Shown here: positions 41,817 through 51,578 of the stretch, piece by piece | Layout of the letters: each line of letters starts with the position of its first letter | How positions within the stretch are numbered: position 1 is the stretch's first letter | Source: Sphingobium sp. HWE2-09 | GTDB lineage: Bacteria > Pseudomonadota > Alphaproteobacteria > Sphingomonadales > Sphingomonadaceae | Length of the DNA stretch: 64,000 nt | Assembly: GCF_035989265.1 (NCBI RefSeq) | Contig: NZ_JAYKZX010000003.1 | Span: 3,130,501-3,194,500 of the forward strand | Reading direction: 5' to 3' | Program-made: the position numbers and the translations under genes | Notes under the pieces: model-generated | The model's input: the letters and a program-made list of their open reading frames with translations, nothing else | Told to the model about the DNA's origin: nothing | Database searches by the model: none

Positions 41817-44800
41817 CGGCCTTTCCCCAGCAGCCCGGCGATAGCGTTGCGATCGAACTTCATGCGCATGGTCACATAGGGACCGCGGCGGGTATAGCGA
41901 TCATCCTCGAAATCGCGATCGCGATAGCCTGCGATATTATAGCCAGCGCTGATCCAGACATTGGGCGCGGGCGAAACCCCCGCCGACGGTCCGCCGCTAA
42001 ACGCCACCGCGCCACGGCTCCAGGCATGTTGCACCGATGCCTGCACGCCGATGTCGAAACGCTTGCCCAGATCCATGCGCAGGTCGAAGCCGGTCACGTC
42101 GATATAGCCGGTATAATCGTCCGCGCCGTAGCTGCCAGCGACCCATTTGGCGCCATAATAGACGGTCGCCTCGACATTATGCCGCGTGCCTTCGTCGCCA
42201 GTGCGATAGTTGACGGCGAGATTGTTGATGAGACGCGTGGTGCGCTGGCCGACGCCGCTGCCCGCCGGGACGCCCAGCACATTGCCGCCACCCACGCCCG
42301 CATCGGCGCTTTCCTTGCGCAGTTCCAGCCGCTCCAGCAGCGACCAGCGGCTGTCGAGCGGCCGCCACGCCAGCGCGACCGATGTCGCCAGGCTCTTGGC
42401 TTGCGCGCCCGTGACCTGCCCCAGCGTGGAATAGCGCACCGTGCCCGCCAGCGTCTTGCCCTCACCCAGCGCGCGGACGACGTTGCTGGTTATGTTGAAC
42501 CGCTTATTCTGGTCGGACTTGCGATATTCGACCCGACCGTTCCAGGACCAGAGGTCGGCGCGATAATTGGCGCCCAACGTCACCGCCGCATAATCGCCGT
42601 CATTGCCATAGAGGCTTCCCAGCGCACCGCCGCCGACGCTGCCCGATCCGCTGGTCTGGAACGGCTGGACCACCCCGCCTGCCGGGATGCTTCCGCTGAC
42701 TGTAGTGCTGGCGTCGAAGGTCGCGTCGATGGTCCAGCGCTCGCTGATCGGCAGCGACTGGACCAGGCCGTAATTGGCATAGACGCGCGCGCCATTTTCG
42801 CCCGAGGTCTGATTGTTGAGCGCCGTGGTCAGCTTGGCGCCGGTCCAGGGCTGGACGTCGAAGCCAAGCTGCGCGGTGTGGGTCGTATAGTCCTCGCCCT
42901 GCGCGACCTCATAACCGCCGATCAAGCGAATGCCGGGCTTGACGCGCCAGGCGGCGATCAGCTGGTGGCGGGCCGGGAAATCGACGCTGTCATGATCGCC
43001 GCCCGGCGCGAACTGGGTCTGGCCGGTCAGGGTCAGCTTGCCGCCCATCAGCACCTGCGTGCCGCCCAGCGTCAGCAGCCGGGAATCGCGATCCTTGCCG
43101 TCGACGCCCTGATCCAGCGCGAACTGCGCACCTGCGAAGATCGTGCCCCGCTCGCGGCGATATTCGACACGCGATTCGCCTGCAAACCTGTTGCCGGGAC
43201 CGATCAGCTGATCCTGATACCAGGACGATGCGGTGACGGCCCATTTGTCGGCCAGCTGCACCCGGCTGTCGAAACCGATGCGGCGCGTGCCCGCTTCGAC
43301 CAGATTTTGCTGGCCCAGGCCAAAGGCATCATCCTGCTGCCGGGCATAGGCCAGAACGTCAGCCTTCTTGCTATGATGTTCGACTTCGGCCAGCCAGGCG
43401 CGGCCGTCGGACAGGCCTTCGCGGCTGCCAGCCGCCATTTCCGCGCGCAACTGGGTGGTGTCGGTTATCTGCGCCCGGACGTCCGCGCCCACCAACAGGC
43501 CGTCGCCATGGCTGTTGTCCTTGATCGCCGACACGCCGACTTCGGCCTTGCCATGGGCGAACTTCATGGCGGCGCGGCCACCGGCGGTCAGCTTCTTGGC
43601 TTTGCCATAGGTTTCATAATCGACGACGATGAAGACCGGATTGTTGGCGGCGTCGCGGCCCAGAACAGGCTCACGGAAACGGATGGTGCCGATGGTGGCG
43701 TCGATGTCATAGTCGATATGGCGCGTCATCGGCGTCGATGACAGGATGCGTTCGGGCCGCAGCCGGTCCCGCACTTCGATGCTCAGCTTGTCGCTGTTGG
43801 GCACGATGTCGCGGCCCGACAGGCGATAGGGACCGGTCAGGCCGTTGCCCTGCAGTTCGTCGCGGGCGTGCAGGTCGTCGCTGTTTGCGGCAAAGGCGCT
43901 GAAGCTCAGCCGATCGTCGGCATAGTCGGCCTTCATGCCATTGAGCGTGCGGCTGTAGCGGGTCAGTTGCGTCTGGGTCATGCCGGTTTCGAAATCGCCG
44001 AACAGGGCGCTGAAATCCTTGCGCTCCAGCCGCAGATATAGTTTGCGCGCAGTGGCCGCGTCATGGCCCTGGCGGGTCGCATCGCCATAAACGGTGTAAT
44101 AGCGATCCGGATCAATCTGGCCCAGCAAACCGCGCGAACGGTCATATTGACGGTCGCTGTCATAGGCGATGGTCATCAGCCAGCTGCCCTTGATCCGCCC
44201 CTTGGCATAAAGCGCCAGCTGGCCGTCGGTGACCAGGCTGTTGCGGCTGGAGGCGGGTAAGCGCGACGCACGCTTGTGCAGCGTGTCATAGCCGATCGTG
44301 CCCGATCCGAAGCCGACCACGGTCCAATCGCGCGCCACGGGGGTCAGGCGCGCGCGCAGTTCGATCGCGCGTTGCTGCTTGTCGTCGGTCAGCGTGAGCG
44401 TCGCCCGCAATGCGCCCGCCTGGGTTGTGGGTTCCAGCGCAAGATAGGCGATGCCCTCATCACCGATCACCAGCGCGGTGCCGTTGGTACGGCGGGCGGC
44501 AGGGACGGTGGCGTCCACGGCGATGGCATAGGGCTGATCGACGGTGACGGGCACGGTCGCGCCGTCGCGCACCGGACGGCCGGTGCGGTCGGTCAGGCGG
44601 AAGGCCAGGACCGGGTTGGTCATGCCGTCGGCGGCGAGTTTGCTGGCCTCAGGTACGACAGTCGCATTGGCGGCCGCACCGGAATAATGGACGCTGCCTT
44701 GCAAGGTCTGCGCGACACTGCCGTCCGCATTCAGGATGGTGGCTTCAAGCATGTTGTCGCCGGGATTAAGGCCGATGCCGGTCCAGCGGGCGACAGCGAT

Positions 44801-46807
44801 GTCGCCCTGCGTGTCGGTCGAGTCATAGGCGAGCGCATCGACCAGCGTGCCATTGAGGCGCAGCGCGACCTTCTGCCCGGCATGATGCTTGATGACGACG
44901 CGAGTGGAAGGCGAACGGGGATTATAATCCCGCGTTGGAAAGAGCATTGCGACCCCTGCATCCTGCCCGTCGATCCAGTCGCGATCGCCCGCCGCTTGCG
45001 CAGCGTCGGGCGCGGCGGGCAGGGCGTCGGCCGTGGACTGCGCCGCGATACCGGTCAGGCGCAGCTGGAAATCGACGCGTTTGAGCAAACCACCGGCGCT
45101 TTCGACAAAGCGCGATGTCGCGCTGGCGGCCTGGCGGGTATCGGCGTCGCACAGGACCGGTGCATGGCTGGCGGGTACGCTGGCGGTGTCGAGCTGCACG
45201 ACATGCCGGCCCGGACGCACCGCTTCGAAATGATAGAGGCCGTCCTTGTCGGTGGCGACGAAGCTGCCATCCTCCATCATCAGGCGGATGCCCGCAACGC
45301 CCTTGCGCCCCTTGGCCGGTGCGCTGCAATCGCCTTCAGTTACGCGGCCGATGACGGTGAAGCCGTCGGTGAACAGCAGCGCGCCGATGCGCACGGATGC
45401 GGCGGCTTCGTTGCTGGTCGCGCCCGCCGAACCGGAAGCGAGCACGCGGTTAAGCGCCTCGCCACGCGGCGCGCCGGGGGCGACGGACACGACATAACGC
45501 ACTTCGGCCGACTTGCCCGTGGGGATCGGCGCTACGGTGAAGTCCAGCGTGCGGCCGTCGCTGGCGATGACCGGTTCTTCCGCGCCGCGCGTCGATCCGC
45601 GCTCGTAGCGCAGGCCGGGCGGCAGGATGTCGGTCAGATGGATGCCGCTGGCGTCGGTATCGGACCTATTGTCCACGCGCACCAGATATTGGATGAAATC
45701 GCCGGGCGAGGCTTCGCGGACCGATGCGGTCTTGGTCAATAGCAGATGCGTGTCGCCGACGCGATCGAGCGGGATGTCGGCGATGAAGGGTTCCGGATCG
45801 GCGAGTGCGAAAACGCCGCCGAACGAGGCTTCGTTGAGGATGAACGGCTGCCCCACCGGCCCGCGCAAGGCCTCCAGATCGCCGCGGCTACGCGTGGTCG
45901 GCGCGGTATAATGGGCCGGTGGCACGATGCTAAGATGGTAGCGGCCAGGGGCGGTGAGGGGGAAGCGGTAATTGCCTTGTGGGAAGCGATAGACCCGGCC
46001 GCTGGCGTCGGTCGCGCTGGCCCCCGTGACGACGGTTGATGGATAGGCGCTGACGCCGTCGTCGCCGAAGACCTTCGCGGGCTGACCATTCTCGTCAAGC
46101 AGGGTCACGGTGGCGCCGTCGACCAGTGCGCCGGTCTGTGAATCAAAGACATAACCAGTCGGATCGATCAGGATCGAGGTCGATGATCCATAGCTATGTT
46201 CATCTTCGTCGAAGCGCAGGCCGATGCTTATTTCGCGATCGGTGATGGGCGGCGCGCAACGGGCGAGGGGGGAGTCCGGGCCGACGGCAGGCACGCCACC
46301 AGCGAACGTCCCGGTATCCGGGCCGGTTTCGTGCAACTCCAGCATGGCGTCGCTGTTCGCGACGAGAACGTGGATCCAGGCGGTTTCCCGCGTCAGGGGA
46401 TCATGATTGCCGCCAGGGGCTTCCAGAACCAGGATGCGGGGCGCTTCGACCGTAAAGCCTTGCGCGACCGGCGCGTTCTGCAAATCCTGGGCGTTGACTT
46501 CCGCTGGGGTCAAAGTGACGGCGCCGGACGGCGAAGTCCCGCATTGGGCGCCGCTCACCTGATAATTCAGGGGCAGCAGCCGGAAACTGAGCGACGTCGG
46601 GCGCTTGGCGCGGCTCTCGACATCGAAGGTGACGACATTGGAAGGCATGCTGATCGGCCCGTCCGGGCCTTGCCACGTCAGTGTCGCAATATTGGTCACG
46701 CGCGTCTGCCCCTGCGTCGCGACGGGGGTCGCGGCGGCTACGCCCGTCAGGGCTGCTACGCCCGTCAGGGCGGCGATCAGGCTGGCAAGGGCGCGGAATT
46801 TGGGCAT
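41813..46807 (-). CDS. Giant outer-membrane protein with DUF11, carboxypeptidase-regulatory-like and beta-barrel regions
   Basis: A 1664-residue protein. After a signal peptide (containing a duplicated ALTGVA) come: a RVTNIATLTWQGPDG region shared with the small secreted partner at 46874, and a repeat-like region with SILIDPTGYVFDSQTGALVD. Next is a DUF11 domain (LLLTKTASVREASPGDFIQY; about 355-475), then a carboxypeptidase-regulatory/SdrD-like domain (GVAGIRLMMEDGSFVATDKD; about 485-550) and further Ig-like parts. From about residue 820 to the end there are alternating amphipathic strands with many aromatic residues typical of an outer-membrane barrel (GSWLMTIAYDSDRQYDRSRG; YVTMRMKFDRNAIAGLLGKG). 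It likely displays or exports the small DUF11 proteins. The function is unknown. Confidence 0.8.
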   Translation of the reverse strand: MPKFRALASLIAALTGVAALTGVAAATPVATQGQTRVTNIATLTWQGPDGPISMPSNVVTFDVESRAKRPTSLSFRLLPLNYQVSGAQCGTSPSGAVTLTPAEVNAQDLQNAPVAQGFTVEAPRILVLEAPGGNHDPLTRETAWIHVLVANSDAMLELHETGPDTGTFAGGVPAVGPDSPLARCAPPITDREISIGLRFDEDEHSYGSSTSILIDPTGYVFDSQTGALVDGATVTLLDENGQPAKVFGDDGVSAYPSTVVTGASATDASGRVYRFPQGNYRFPLTAPGRYHLSIVPPAHYTAPTTRSRGDLEALRGPVGQPFILNEASFGGVFALADPEPFIADIPLDRVGDTHLLLTKTASVREASPGDFIQYLVRVDNRSDTDASGIHLTDILPPGLRYERGSTRGAEEPVIASDGRTLDFTVAPIPTGKSAEVRYVVSVAPGAPRGEALNRVLASGSAGATSNEAAASVRIGALLFTDGFTVIGRVTEGDCSAPAKGRKGVAGIRLMMEDGSFVATDKDGLYHFEAVRPGRHVVQLDTASVPASHAPVLCDADTRQAASATSRFVESAGGLLKRVDFQLRLTGIAAQSTADALPAAPDAAQAAGDRDWIDGQDAGVAMLFPTRDYNPRSPSTRVVIKHHAGQKVALRLNGTLVDALAYDSTDTQGDIAVARWTGIGLNPGDNMLEATILNADGSVAQTLQGSVHYSGAAANATVVPEASKLAADGMTNPVLAFRLTDRTGRPVRDGATVPVTVDQPYAIAVDATVPAARRTNGTALVIGDEGIAYLALEPTTQAGALRATLTLTDDKQQRAIELRARLTPVARDWTVVGFGSGTIGYDTLHKRASRLPASSRNSLVTDGQLALYAKGRIKGSWLMTIAYDSDRQYDRSRGLLGQIDPDRYYTVYGDATRQGHDAATARKLYLRLERKDFSALFGDFETGMTQTQLTRYSRTLNGMKADYADDRLSFSAFAANSDDLHARDELQGNGLTGPYRLSGRDIVPNSDKLSIEVRDRLRPERILSSTPMTRHIDYDIDATIGTIRFREPVLGRDAANNPVFIVVDYETYGKAKKLTAGGRAAMKFAHGKAEVGVSAIKDNSHGDGLLVGADVRAQITDTTQLRAEMAAGSREGLSDGRAWLAEVEHHSKKADVLAYARQQDDAFGLGQQNLVEAGTRRIGFDSRVQLADKWAVTASSWYQDQLIGPGNRFAGESRVEYRRERGTIFAGAQFALDQGVDGKDRDSRLLTLGGTQVLMGGKLTLTGQTQFAPGGDHDSVDFPARHQLIAAWRVKPGIRLIGGYEVAQGEDYTTHTAQLGFDVQPWTGAKLTTALNNQTSGENGARVYANYGLVQSLPISERWTIDATFDASTTVSGSIPAGGVVQPFQTSGSGSVGGGALGSLYGNDGDYAAVTLGANYRADLWSWNGRVEYRKSDQNKRFNITSNVVRALGEGKTLAGTVRYSTLGQVTGAQAKSLATSVALAWRPLDSRWSLLERLELRKESADAGVGGGNVLGVPAGSGVGQRTTRLINNLAVNYRTGDEGTRHNVEATVYYGAKWVAGSYGADDYTGYIDVTGFDLRMDLGKRFDIGVQASVQHAWSRGAVAFSGGPSAGVSPAPNVWISAGYNIAGYRDRDFEDDRYTRRGPYVTMRMKFDRNAIAGLLGKGR
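46737..46771 (-). repeat. 18-nt tandem duplication in a signal-peptide coding region
   Basis: GCTACGCCCGTCAGGGC occurs at 46737-46753 and again at 46755-46771, period 18 nt. It encodes the doubled ALTGVA in the signal peptide of the giant outer-membrane protein. The duplication is in frame. Confidence 0.9.
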
Positions 46808-46873
46808 AGGGGTCCTGTCGGCGCGCGCGGGTTAAAGCGCGCGCCGCCAAGTTATCCTTTTCTTTTGAGGGGA

Positions 46874-47998
46874 TTAGTTGATCGTCACCTTGAAAGCGAC
46901 GGCCACCGAACCCAGCCCGCCGACCGTGCCGACATTGGCCGTGACGGTTTTCGTGCCGCTATTATAGTTGGCCGTGTACCCGTCGGTTTCGGCTGCATCG
47001 TCGGCATCGTCATCCTCGGTCGTGCCGACCAGAACGCAGGTACCGCCGGGCAGGCCGATGCTGACCGAACCGGGCACATAGGTGGTGTTCGACGGCACGA
47101 TGTCGGTCAGCGTCACGCCATTTGCTCCCGTCAGCGCGGTGCCGTTGCGGACGAGCAGACAATATTGCACCGTCGCGCCGGGTAGCGCCTTGGGATTGAG
47201 GGTGTTGACCCCGTCCGACAGGACGAGCGCTGACTTGGTTACGGTCAAGGCGACATTCTGCGTGCCTATGACATAGGCAGCATAGGCCCGACCCTGCCCG
47301 TTGCGCGCAATATCACCCAGGTTGAGCGCACCGTCGCTGTCGTCGTCGGCGAACACGATGTCGACCACATTGTCGGCATTGCCCAGATTGAGATCGGTCG
47401 GGACCAGAAGCGCGCCCTTCGTGCCCGTCGCGCCACCGGCGGCGGCGAGAACATGCAACGATACCTGCGCTTCGTGGATGCCCACGGTCGACGGGATGTT
47501 GCCGACGATGAACACGGCGACCGACGCTTCGGGTGCCAGTTCGTCGATATAGGTCTGCGTATCGACATCGACGTCATAGACGCCGTTATTATTGCTATCG
47601 ACAAAGACCTTCATCGTGCCGATGTCGAAATCGTCGGTGCCGGTCAGGATGCCGACCGACAGGGTCGTCTGGTCGGGATCGAGCCAGAAATCCTGAATGC
47701 CGTTGGTGTGGTTGGTCACCTTGAACTTGGTGACGGCCGCCGCCTGGCCCAGATTGACCTGGGTCGCACCGGTCTGGTCGGTGATCACGGTGAAATCGAC
47801 CTTGCGGTCGACCACGAACTTGGCGGTGGTCGACGTGGTGGTCTGCGACGCGCCATTGACGGTATAGGTCACGGTCGCGGTGTTGGACACTTCCGTGCCG
47901 GCGGTGGTCGCGGTCGATGCCGATTGGGCGTGCGCCGTGCCGGTAGCGGCTATCGCGGCGCCGCCGAGCAGCATCAGCCGCACAGAGCGAGAGATCAT
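46874..47998 (-). CDS. Secreted DUF11-like surface protein
   Basis: A 374-residue protein with a signal peptide (MISRSVRLMLLGGAAIAATG) ending near AHAQ. It contains VSNTATVTYTVNGASQTTTS, related to the N-terminal region of the giant protein. Acidic, Ca-binding-like stretches follow (FVDSNNNGVYDVDVDTQTYI; FADDDSDGALNLGD). It ends in a DUF11-type domain (VTKSALVLSDGVNTLNPKAL, TLTDIVPSNTTYVPGSV). AGGAACTACCAAG precedes the ATG at 47998. It is extracytoplasmic and probably calcium-stabilised; the role is unknown. Confidence 0.82.
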   Translation of the reverse strand: MISRSVRLMLLGGAAIAATGTAHAQSASTATTAGTEVSNTATVTYTVNGASQTTTSTTAKFVVDRKVDFTVITDQTGATQVNLGQAAAVTKFKVTNHTNGIQDFWLDPDQTTLSVGILTGTDDFDIGTMKVFVDSNNNGVYDVDVDTQTYIDELAPEASVAVFIVGNIPSTVGIHEAQVSLHVLAAAGGATGTKGALLVPTDLNLGNADNVVDIVFADDDSDGALNLGDIARNGQGRAYAAYVIGTQNVALTVTKSALVLSDGVNTLNPKALPGATVQYCLLVRNGTALTGANGVTLTDIVPSNTTYVPGSVSIGLPGGTCVLVGTTEDDDADDAAETDGYTANYNSGTKTVTANVGTVGGLGSVAVAFKVTIN

Positions 47999-48057
47999 CT
48001 TGGTAGTTCCTGTGGTTCGAGGGTCAGGGGAAGGCGCGCGATCGCGAAGAGACGCGA

Positions 48058-48528
48058 TCACTTGAGGACAGCCTTGAAGGCGAGCTGGCCCTGTCCTCCG
48101 GCAGGAACGGCTGCGATGCGCCAGCGAACATGGCGGACATCATTGGGTGTGGCCGCGCGGCTGCCGCCGCTGGCCGTAGGCACGCGCAACTGGGCGAGCG
48201 TGCCATAGGTCTTGCCGTCGACCGACAAGTCGGGCGCGGCGGTGCCAGCGCCGACGGTGCGATAGGCGATCGCGCCGGGCACGGGATTGTCGAGGACGAT
48301 GTTGGACAGCGGCTGCGCGCCGGTGTTGCGATAGGCGAGCACGAAGACGACATGGTCGCCCGGCACGGCGCGGGTCGCGGGCGTCAGAGACGTGCTGACA
48401 GCGCCCGCCTTGTCGAGGGCGCGCTGTTCTACGAAGATTTTCGAGGCGACCTGCAACGGTCCCTGAGAAGCGATTGCGGGCGTGACGACGGCCGCGGCGG
48501 CAAGAAGAGCGATGAGTGTACGGGCCAT
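48058..48528 (-). CDS. Secreted DUF11-like protein, first gene of the surface operon
   Basis: A 156-residue protein with a signal peptide (MARTLIALLAAAAVVTPAIA) and a single beta-sandwich domain: LQVASKIFVEQRALDKAGAV, VPGDHVVFVLAYRNTGAQPL, SNIVLDNPVPGAIAYRTVGA and GGQGQLAFKAVLK. This is the DUF11 conserved pattern with the DNPVP turn. It starts the leftward operon; the next gene follows after 59 nt. GGACTGGAAACC precedes the ATG. Confidence 0.82.
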   Translation of the reverse strand: MARTLIALLAAAAVVTPAIASQGPLQVASKIFVEQRALDKAGAVSTSLTPATRAVPGDHVVFVLAYRNTGAQPLSNIVLDNPVPGAIAYRTVGAGTAAPDLSVDGKTYGTLAQLRVPTASGGSRAATPNDVRHVRWRIAAVPAGGQGQLAFKAVLK

Positions 48529-48837
48529 GGTTTCCAGTCCTTGTTGAGGCGCTGGCTCCCTTGGATGATCTTGCAGCTAACGAAATCTTACCGGCCGGTC
48601 CGTAGCGGCGCGGAGTTAGACCATAGTCTAAGGATTGCGTAACATTTGTTGGCGCAGGCAAAGCCCATGGTCAAGCCACGGCGATGCGTTCGAATCGGCT
48701 AGCCTGGCCCTGCTCAACGATGATTCAACACGCACATTTCAGATGCATGGGCAGTTGCACATATGTAAATATGGCGCTCGCTGGTCGCTCCATGCCCCGA
48801 CAACTCGCCTATTACTGGCGTATTTACAAATCAATAG
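48529..48837. promoter_or_regulatory. Divergent regulatory region with a TTAGAC-N4-GTCTAA palindrome
   Basis: This 309-nt gap separates the leftward surface operon from the rightward chemoreceptor. At 48616-48631 a perfect palindrome TTAGAC-CATA-GTCTAA stands about 90-105 nt upstream of the operon's first ATG. A possible leftward -10 element TAAGAT lies near 48590. The right part (48720-48837) is AT-richer than average, with no gene apparent. The palindrome has the size and symmetry expected for a LuxR-type regulator site. Confidence 0.5.
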
Positions 48838-50799
48838 ATGCTAAAGGCTTCTTTACTCTCTCGTTGTAAAAAGGGCCGCAGATATTCCAAGGCTGGCTCG
48901 TTGCACTCCATACACATATTCAATCCGGGCAGACTATCGGAGAGGCTGTCCTTCCCGGCCAAGATATTGGCGAGCTTTACGCTGTCGGCATTGCTGCTGA
49001 TCGGGTCGCTGCTGCTTTTCGGGGCTGATCGGGCGAAGGAACAGGATCGCGCGGAAATCACCTATACGACAAACGCCATCCACGCCGCGATCGACACAAA
49101 GGCGAAGAATTTCCGCAGCTGGCTGAAAGGCTATGCCCTGTGGGATGAATTATACGCCCATATGGTGAAATCGACCGACCTCAGCTGGACCAACGACAAT
49201 GTCGGGCCGGGCGTCTGGAAATCCTTCACCATGCCGATGAAGGGCATTTATATCAGCGATGCCGCCGATCGACCGCTCTACCGCTATTGGGCCGACGGCA
49301 AGGCGCCGGACCTTACGACATTTACCGGCGTAAAGCTGCCGCTGCTTCGCCAGGCGGCGGACAAGACCGATACGCCGATCGTCAAGATCATCCTGTTCGA
49401 CGGCCAGCCCTATTTTCTGGGCTTGTCGCGGATTCGTCCGACCAACGGCATGGTGCGCGATGCACAAGATCCCAAGCGTTATATGATTTGGGTGCAGCCC
49501 ATTGCCGGGCGGGTGCTGGACGAGATCGGGCAATCCATGGCGATTTCAGGCCTGCGGTGGGAAACCGGCATTGATCGGTCCGACACGCCCTGGATTCGTG
49601 TGTTCGCCGATCGCACCGTCGATGCGGGCATCACTTGGAATCCGCGCCGTCCCGGCAGCATGATGCTGAAAAATGGATGGCTTCCGGCGCTCAGTCTGAT
49701 CATCGTCACCTGCCTGGTTGGCCTTGGACAATATTTGTTGGCGCGTCGGCTCAACCAGTTGCTGCTGGATAAGCAGGCCGAAGCGGAGACACAGGCCGCG
49801 CAAAGTCGCCACGCGTCCCTATTGTCGCAACAGGCCGAGCAGGCGGCGCAGGCGCTGATGGCGCGGCTACTGGAGCAGGAGCAGGCGGTGGCGCGGCTGT
49901 CGCAAGAGCGTGACCGCGATCGCGCGCGACGCAAGCAGGAGGTGCGGGACAAGTCGCTGGCGATGCTGTCGATGTTCGAAGAGGATTTCGATACCGTCCT
50001 CCGCCCGATGCTGGAAATAGCGATGCTGCTCAACAGCCAGTCCGGCGAGTTGGAGCGGGACGCCGAAGCGGGGCGGGAGGCGACGGCGATCGTGGCGAGT
50101 TCCGCCCAGCATTCCACGGCATCGATCGACATCGTGGTCGATGGCAATCAGGCGCTCAATCAGGCGACCACCAGCCTGGACGGCAATGTCAGCGCGGCGG
50201 TCGCCTCCACCCGCCGGGCGGAACAGACGATCGATGATCTGGTCGCCCGGCTGGCGGACCTCAGCGCCAACACGCTGGCGGTGGAAGGAGTCGTATCGTC
50301 CGTGGCGGCCATCGCGGCGCGCACCAACACGCTGGCATTGAATGCCCGGATCGAAGCGGCGCGGGCCGGGGAAAGCGGACGCGGCTTTGCCATCGTCGCC
50401 GACGAAGTGCGGCAGATGGCGGAACTGACCAGCCAGTCCACCGCATCGATCACGGCGGTTTTGCGCATGATGCAGGATACCGCCCAGACCGCTACATCGG
50501 GTGTCCATGCCATGCGCGACATGGTGGGAGAGATCGCCGTCGTGACCGGATCGTCGCGCGCCGCACTGGACCATCAGTCAGTCGTCGCGGGGGAAATCCA
50601 TGACGCTATCATCAGCACAAAGGCGCGCATGACAGCCACCGATGCGGCGATCCGCCAACTGGAATGGGTGATCGGCTCATCGGAGCGCACGGCGAAGGCC
50701 GTGACCAGCGCGGCGGGCGAATTGCGCGAACGGTCCCGCGAACTGCAGGCCAGGGCCGGGCAGTTCGCCGAAGCGCTGCGGCAGGAAAGCCAAGCCTGA
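48838..50799 (+). CDS. Methyl-accepting chemotaxis protein with CHASE4-like sensor
   Basis: A 653-residue protein. It has a transmembrane helix at about residues 42-62 and a periplasmic CHASE4-like region ([40 protein letters not shown]), then a second helix near 280-298. A coiled-coil stretch rich in Q, E and A precedes a C-terminal signalling hairpin ([40 protein letters not shown]). No HAMP domain is obvious. It likely senses an extracellular signal and couples to a CheA-type or related system not present here. The start at 48838 lacks a clear ribosome site. Confidence 0.9.
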   Translation: MLKASLLSRCKKGRRYSKAGSLHSIHIFNPGRLSERLSFPAKILASFTLSALLLIGSLLLFGADRAKEQDRAEITYTTNAIHAAIDTKAKNFRSWLKGYALWDELYAHMVKSTDLSWTNDNVGPGVWKSFTMPMKGIYISDAADRPLYRYWADGKAPDLTTFTGVKLPLLRQAADKTDTPIVKIILFDGQPYFLGLSRIRPTNGMVRDAQDPKRYMIWVQPIAGRVLDEIGQSMAISGLRWETGIDRSDTPWIRVFADRTVDAGITWNPRRPGSMMLKNGWLPALSLIIVTCLVGLGQYLLARRLNQLLLDKQAEAETQAAQSRHASLLSQQAEQAAQALMARLLEQEQAVARLSQERDRDRARRKQEVRDKSLAMLSMFEEDFDTVLRPMLEIAMLLNSQSGELERDAEAGREATAIVASSAQHSTASIDIVVDGNQALNQATTSLDGNVSAAVASTRRAEQTIDDLVARLADLSANTLAVEGVVSSVAAIAARTNTLALNARIEAARAGESGRGFAIVADEVRQMAELTSQSTASITAVLRMMQDTAQTATSGVHAMRDMVGEIAVVTGSSRAALDHQSVVAGEIHDAIISTKARMTATDAAIRQLEWVIGSSERTAKAVTSAAGELRERSRELQARAGQFAEALRQESQA

Positions 50800-50845
50800 T
50801 CCACCATTAGGCGCGCTGAAAGGTGGATGACAGCTTCCTCTCTTA

Positions 50846-50913
50846 GGTCGGCGGCGACTGCGCACTAGCCGCGCGTTTGGCTTTCCGACCGACAAGACCG
50901 TGCCTGGGCACGG
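50846..50913 (+). ncRNA. Structured leader RNA upstream of the TerC-family gene (possible yybP-ykoY-like element)
   Basis: GGTCGG (50846-50851) pairs with CCGACC (50885-50890) around an inner GCGGC/GCCGC hairpin. CAAGACC follows (50893-50899), then a second hairpin CCGTGC-CTGG-GCACGG (50898-50913) ends 2 nt before the ribosome binding site GAGAGG. CAAGACC is a hallmark of the Mn-sensing yybP-ykoY riboswitch, which classically controls TerC-family genes, but the other conserved loop (GGGGAGUAGC-like) is not seen. The riboswitch identity is therefore uncertain. Confidence 0.4.
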
Positions 50914-50924
50914 CGAGAGGATTT

Positions 50925-51578
50925 ATGACCGACATCTGGACCCACATCGTTGCCGATTTTTCCAATCTCGGCTCCCCGTCAGCGCTGGCTGCTTTCGGCC
51001 AGGTCGTGCTGATCGACATCATGCTGGCGGCGGACAATGCGATCGTCGTCGGCGCGCTGGCCGCAGGGCTGCCGCCCGCGTCGCGGCGCAAGGTGATCGC
51101 AATCGGCGTGATCGCCGCGCTGGTACTGCGCATCGCCTTCGCCCTGTTGGTGACGCAGTTGATGCAACTGGTCGGGCTGGTGTTCGCCGGTGGCCTGCTG
51201 CTGGTCTGGGTCGCGTGGAAGATGTGGCGCGAACTGCGATCGGGCGGCGACGCGGAAGATGGCGAGGATATTGCTGGCAAGGCCGCGCCGCGCAGCTTTG
51301 CGCAGGCGGCCTGGGCCGTGGCGATCGCTGACGTCAGCATGAGCCTGGACAATGTGCTGGCAGTCGCGGGTGCCGCACGCGAGCATCCGGGCATCCTCGT
51401 CATCGGCCTGATACTGTCGGTTGCCTTGATGGGCGTGGCGGCGAACCTGCTGGCCCGCGTGATCGAACGCTATCGCGCCATCGCCTATTTCGGGCTGGTC
51501 GTAATCCTCTATGTCGCGGGCAAGATGATCTACGAAGGGGCGGTCGATCCGGCGACGGGCCTCGTCACGCTTTTCTAG
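50925..51578 (+). CDS. TerC family integral membrane protein (YjbE-type)
   Basis: A 217-residue protein with about seven hydrophobic helices and the two acidic motifs of the TerC family: VVLIDIMLAADNAIVVGALA and VAIADVSMSLDNVLAVAGAA. The start at 50925 has GAGAGG upstream. Family members include manganese exporters and metal-loading helpers in the inner membrane. Its 3' end overlaps the convergent AbrB-like gene by 14 nt. Confidence 0.93.
   Translation: MTDIWTHIVADFSNLGSPSALAAFGQVVLIDIMLAADNAIVVGALAAGLPPASRRKVIAIGVIAALVLRIAFALLVTQLMQLVGLVFAGGLLLVWVAWKMWRELRSGGDAEDGEDIAGKAAPRSFAQAAWAVAIADVSMSLDNVLAVAGAAREHPGILVIGLILSVALMGVAANLLARVIERYRAIAYFGLVVILYVAGKMIYEGAVDPATGLVTLF

Noticed and set aside
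42026..43741. A long plus-strand open frame inside the giant outer-membrane protein gene
   Set aside because: Composition is shadow-like and it shows no motifs; the minus-strand protein has a signal peptide and continuous domain structure.
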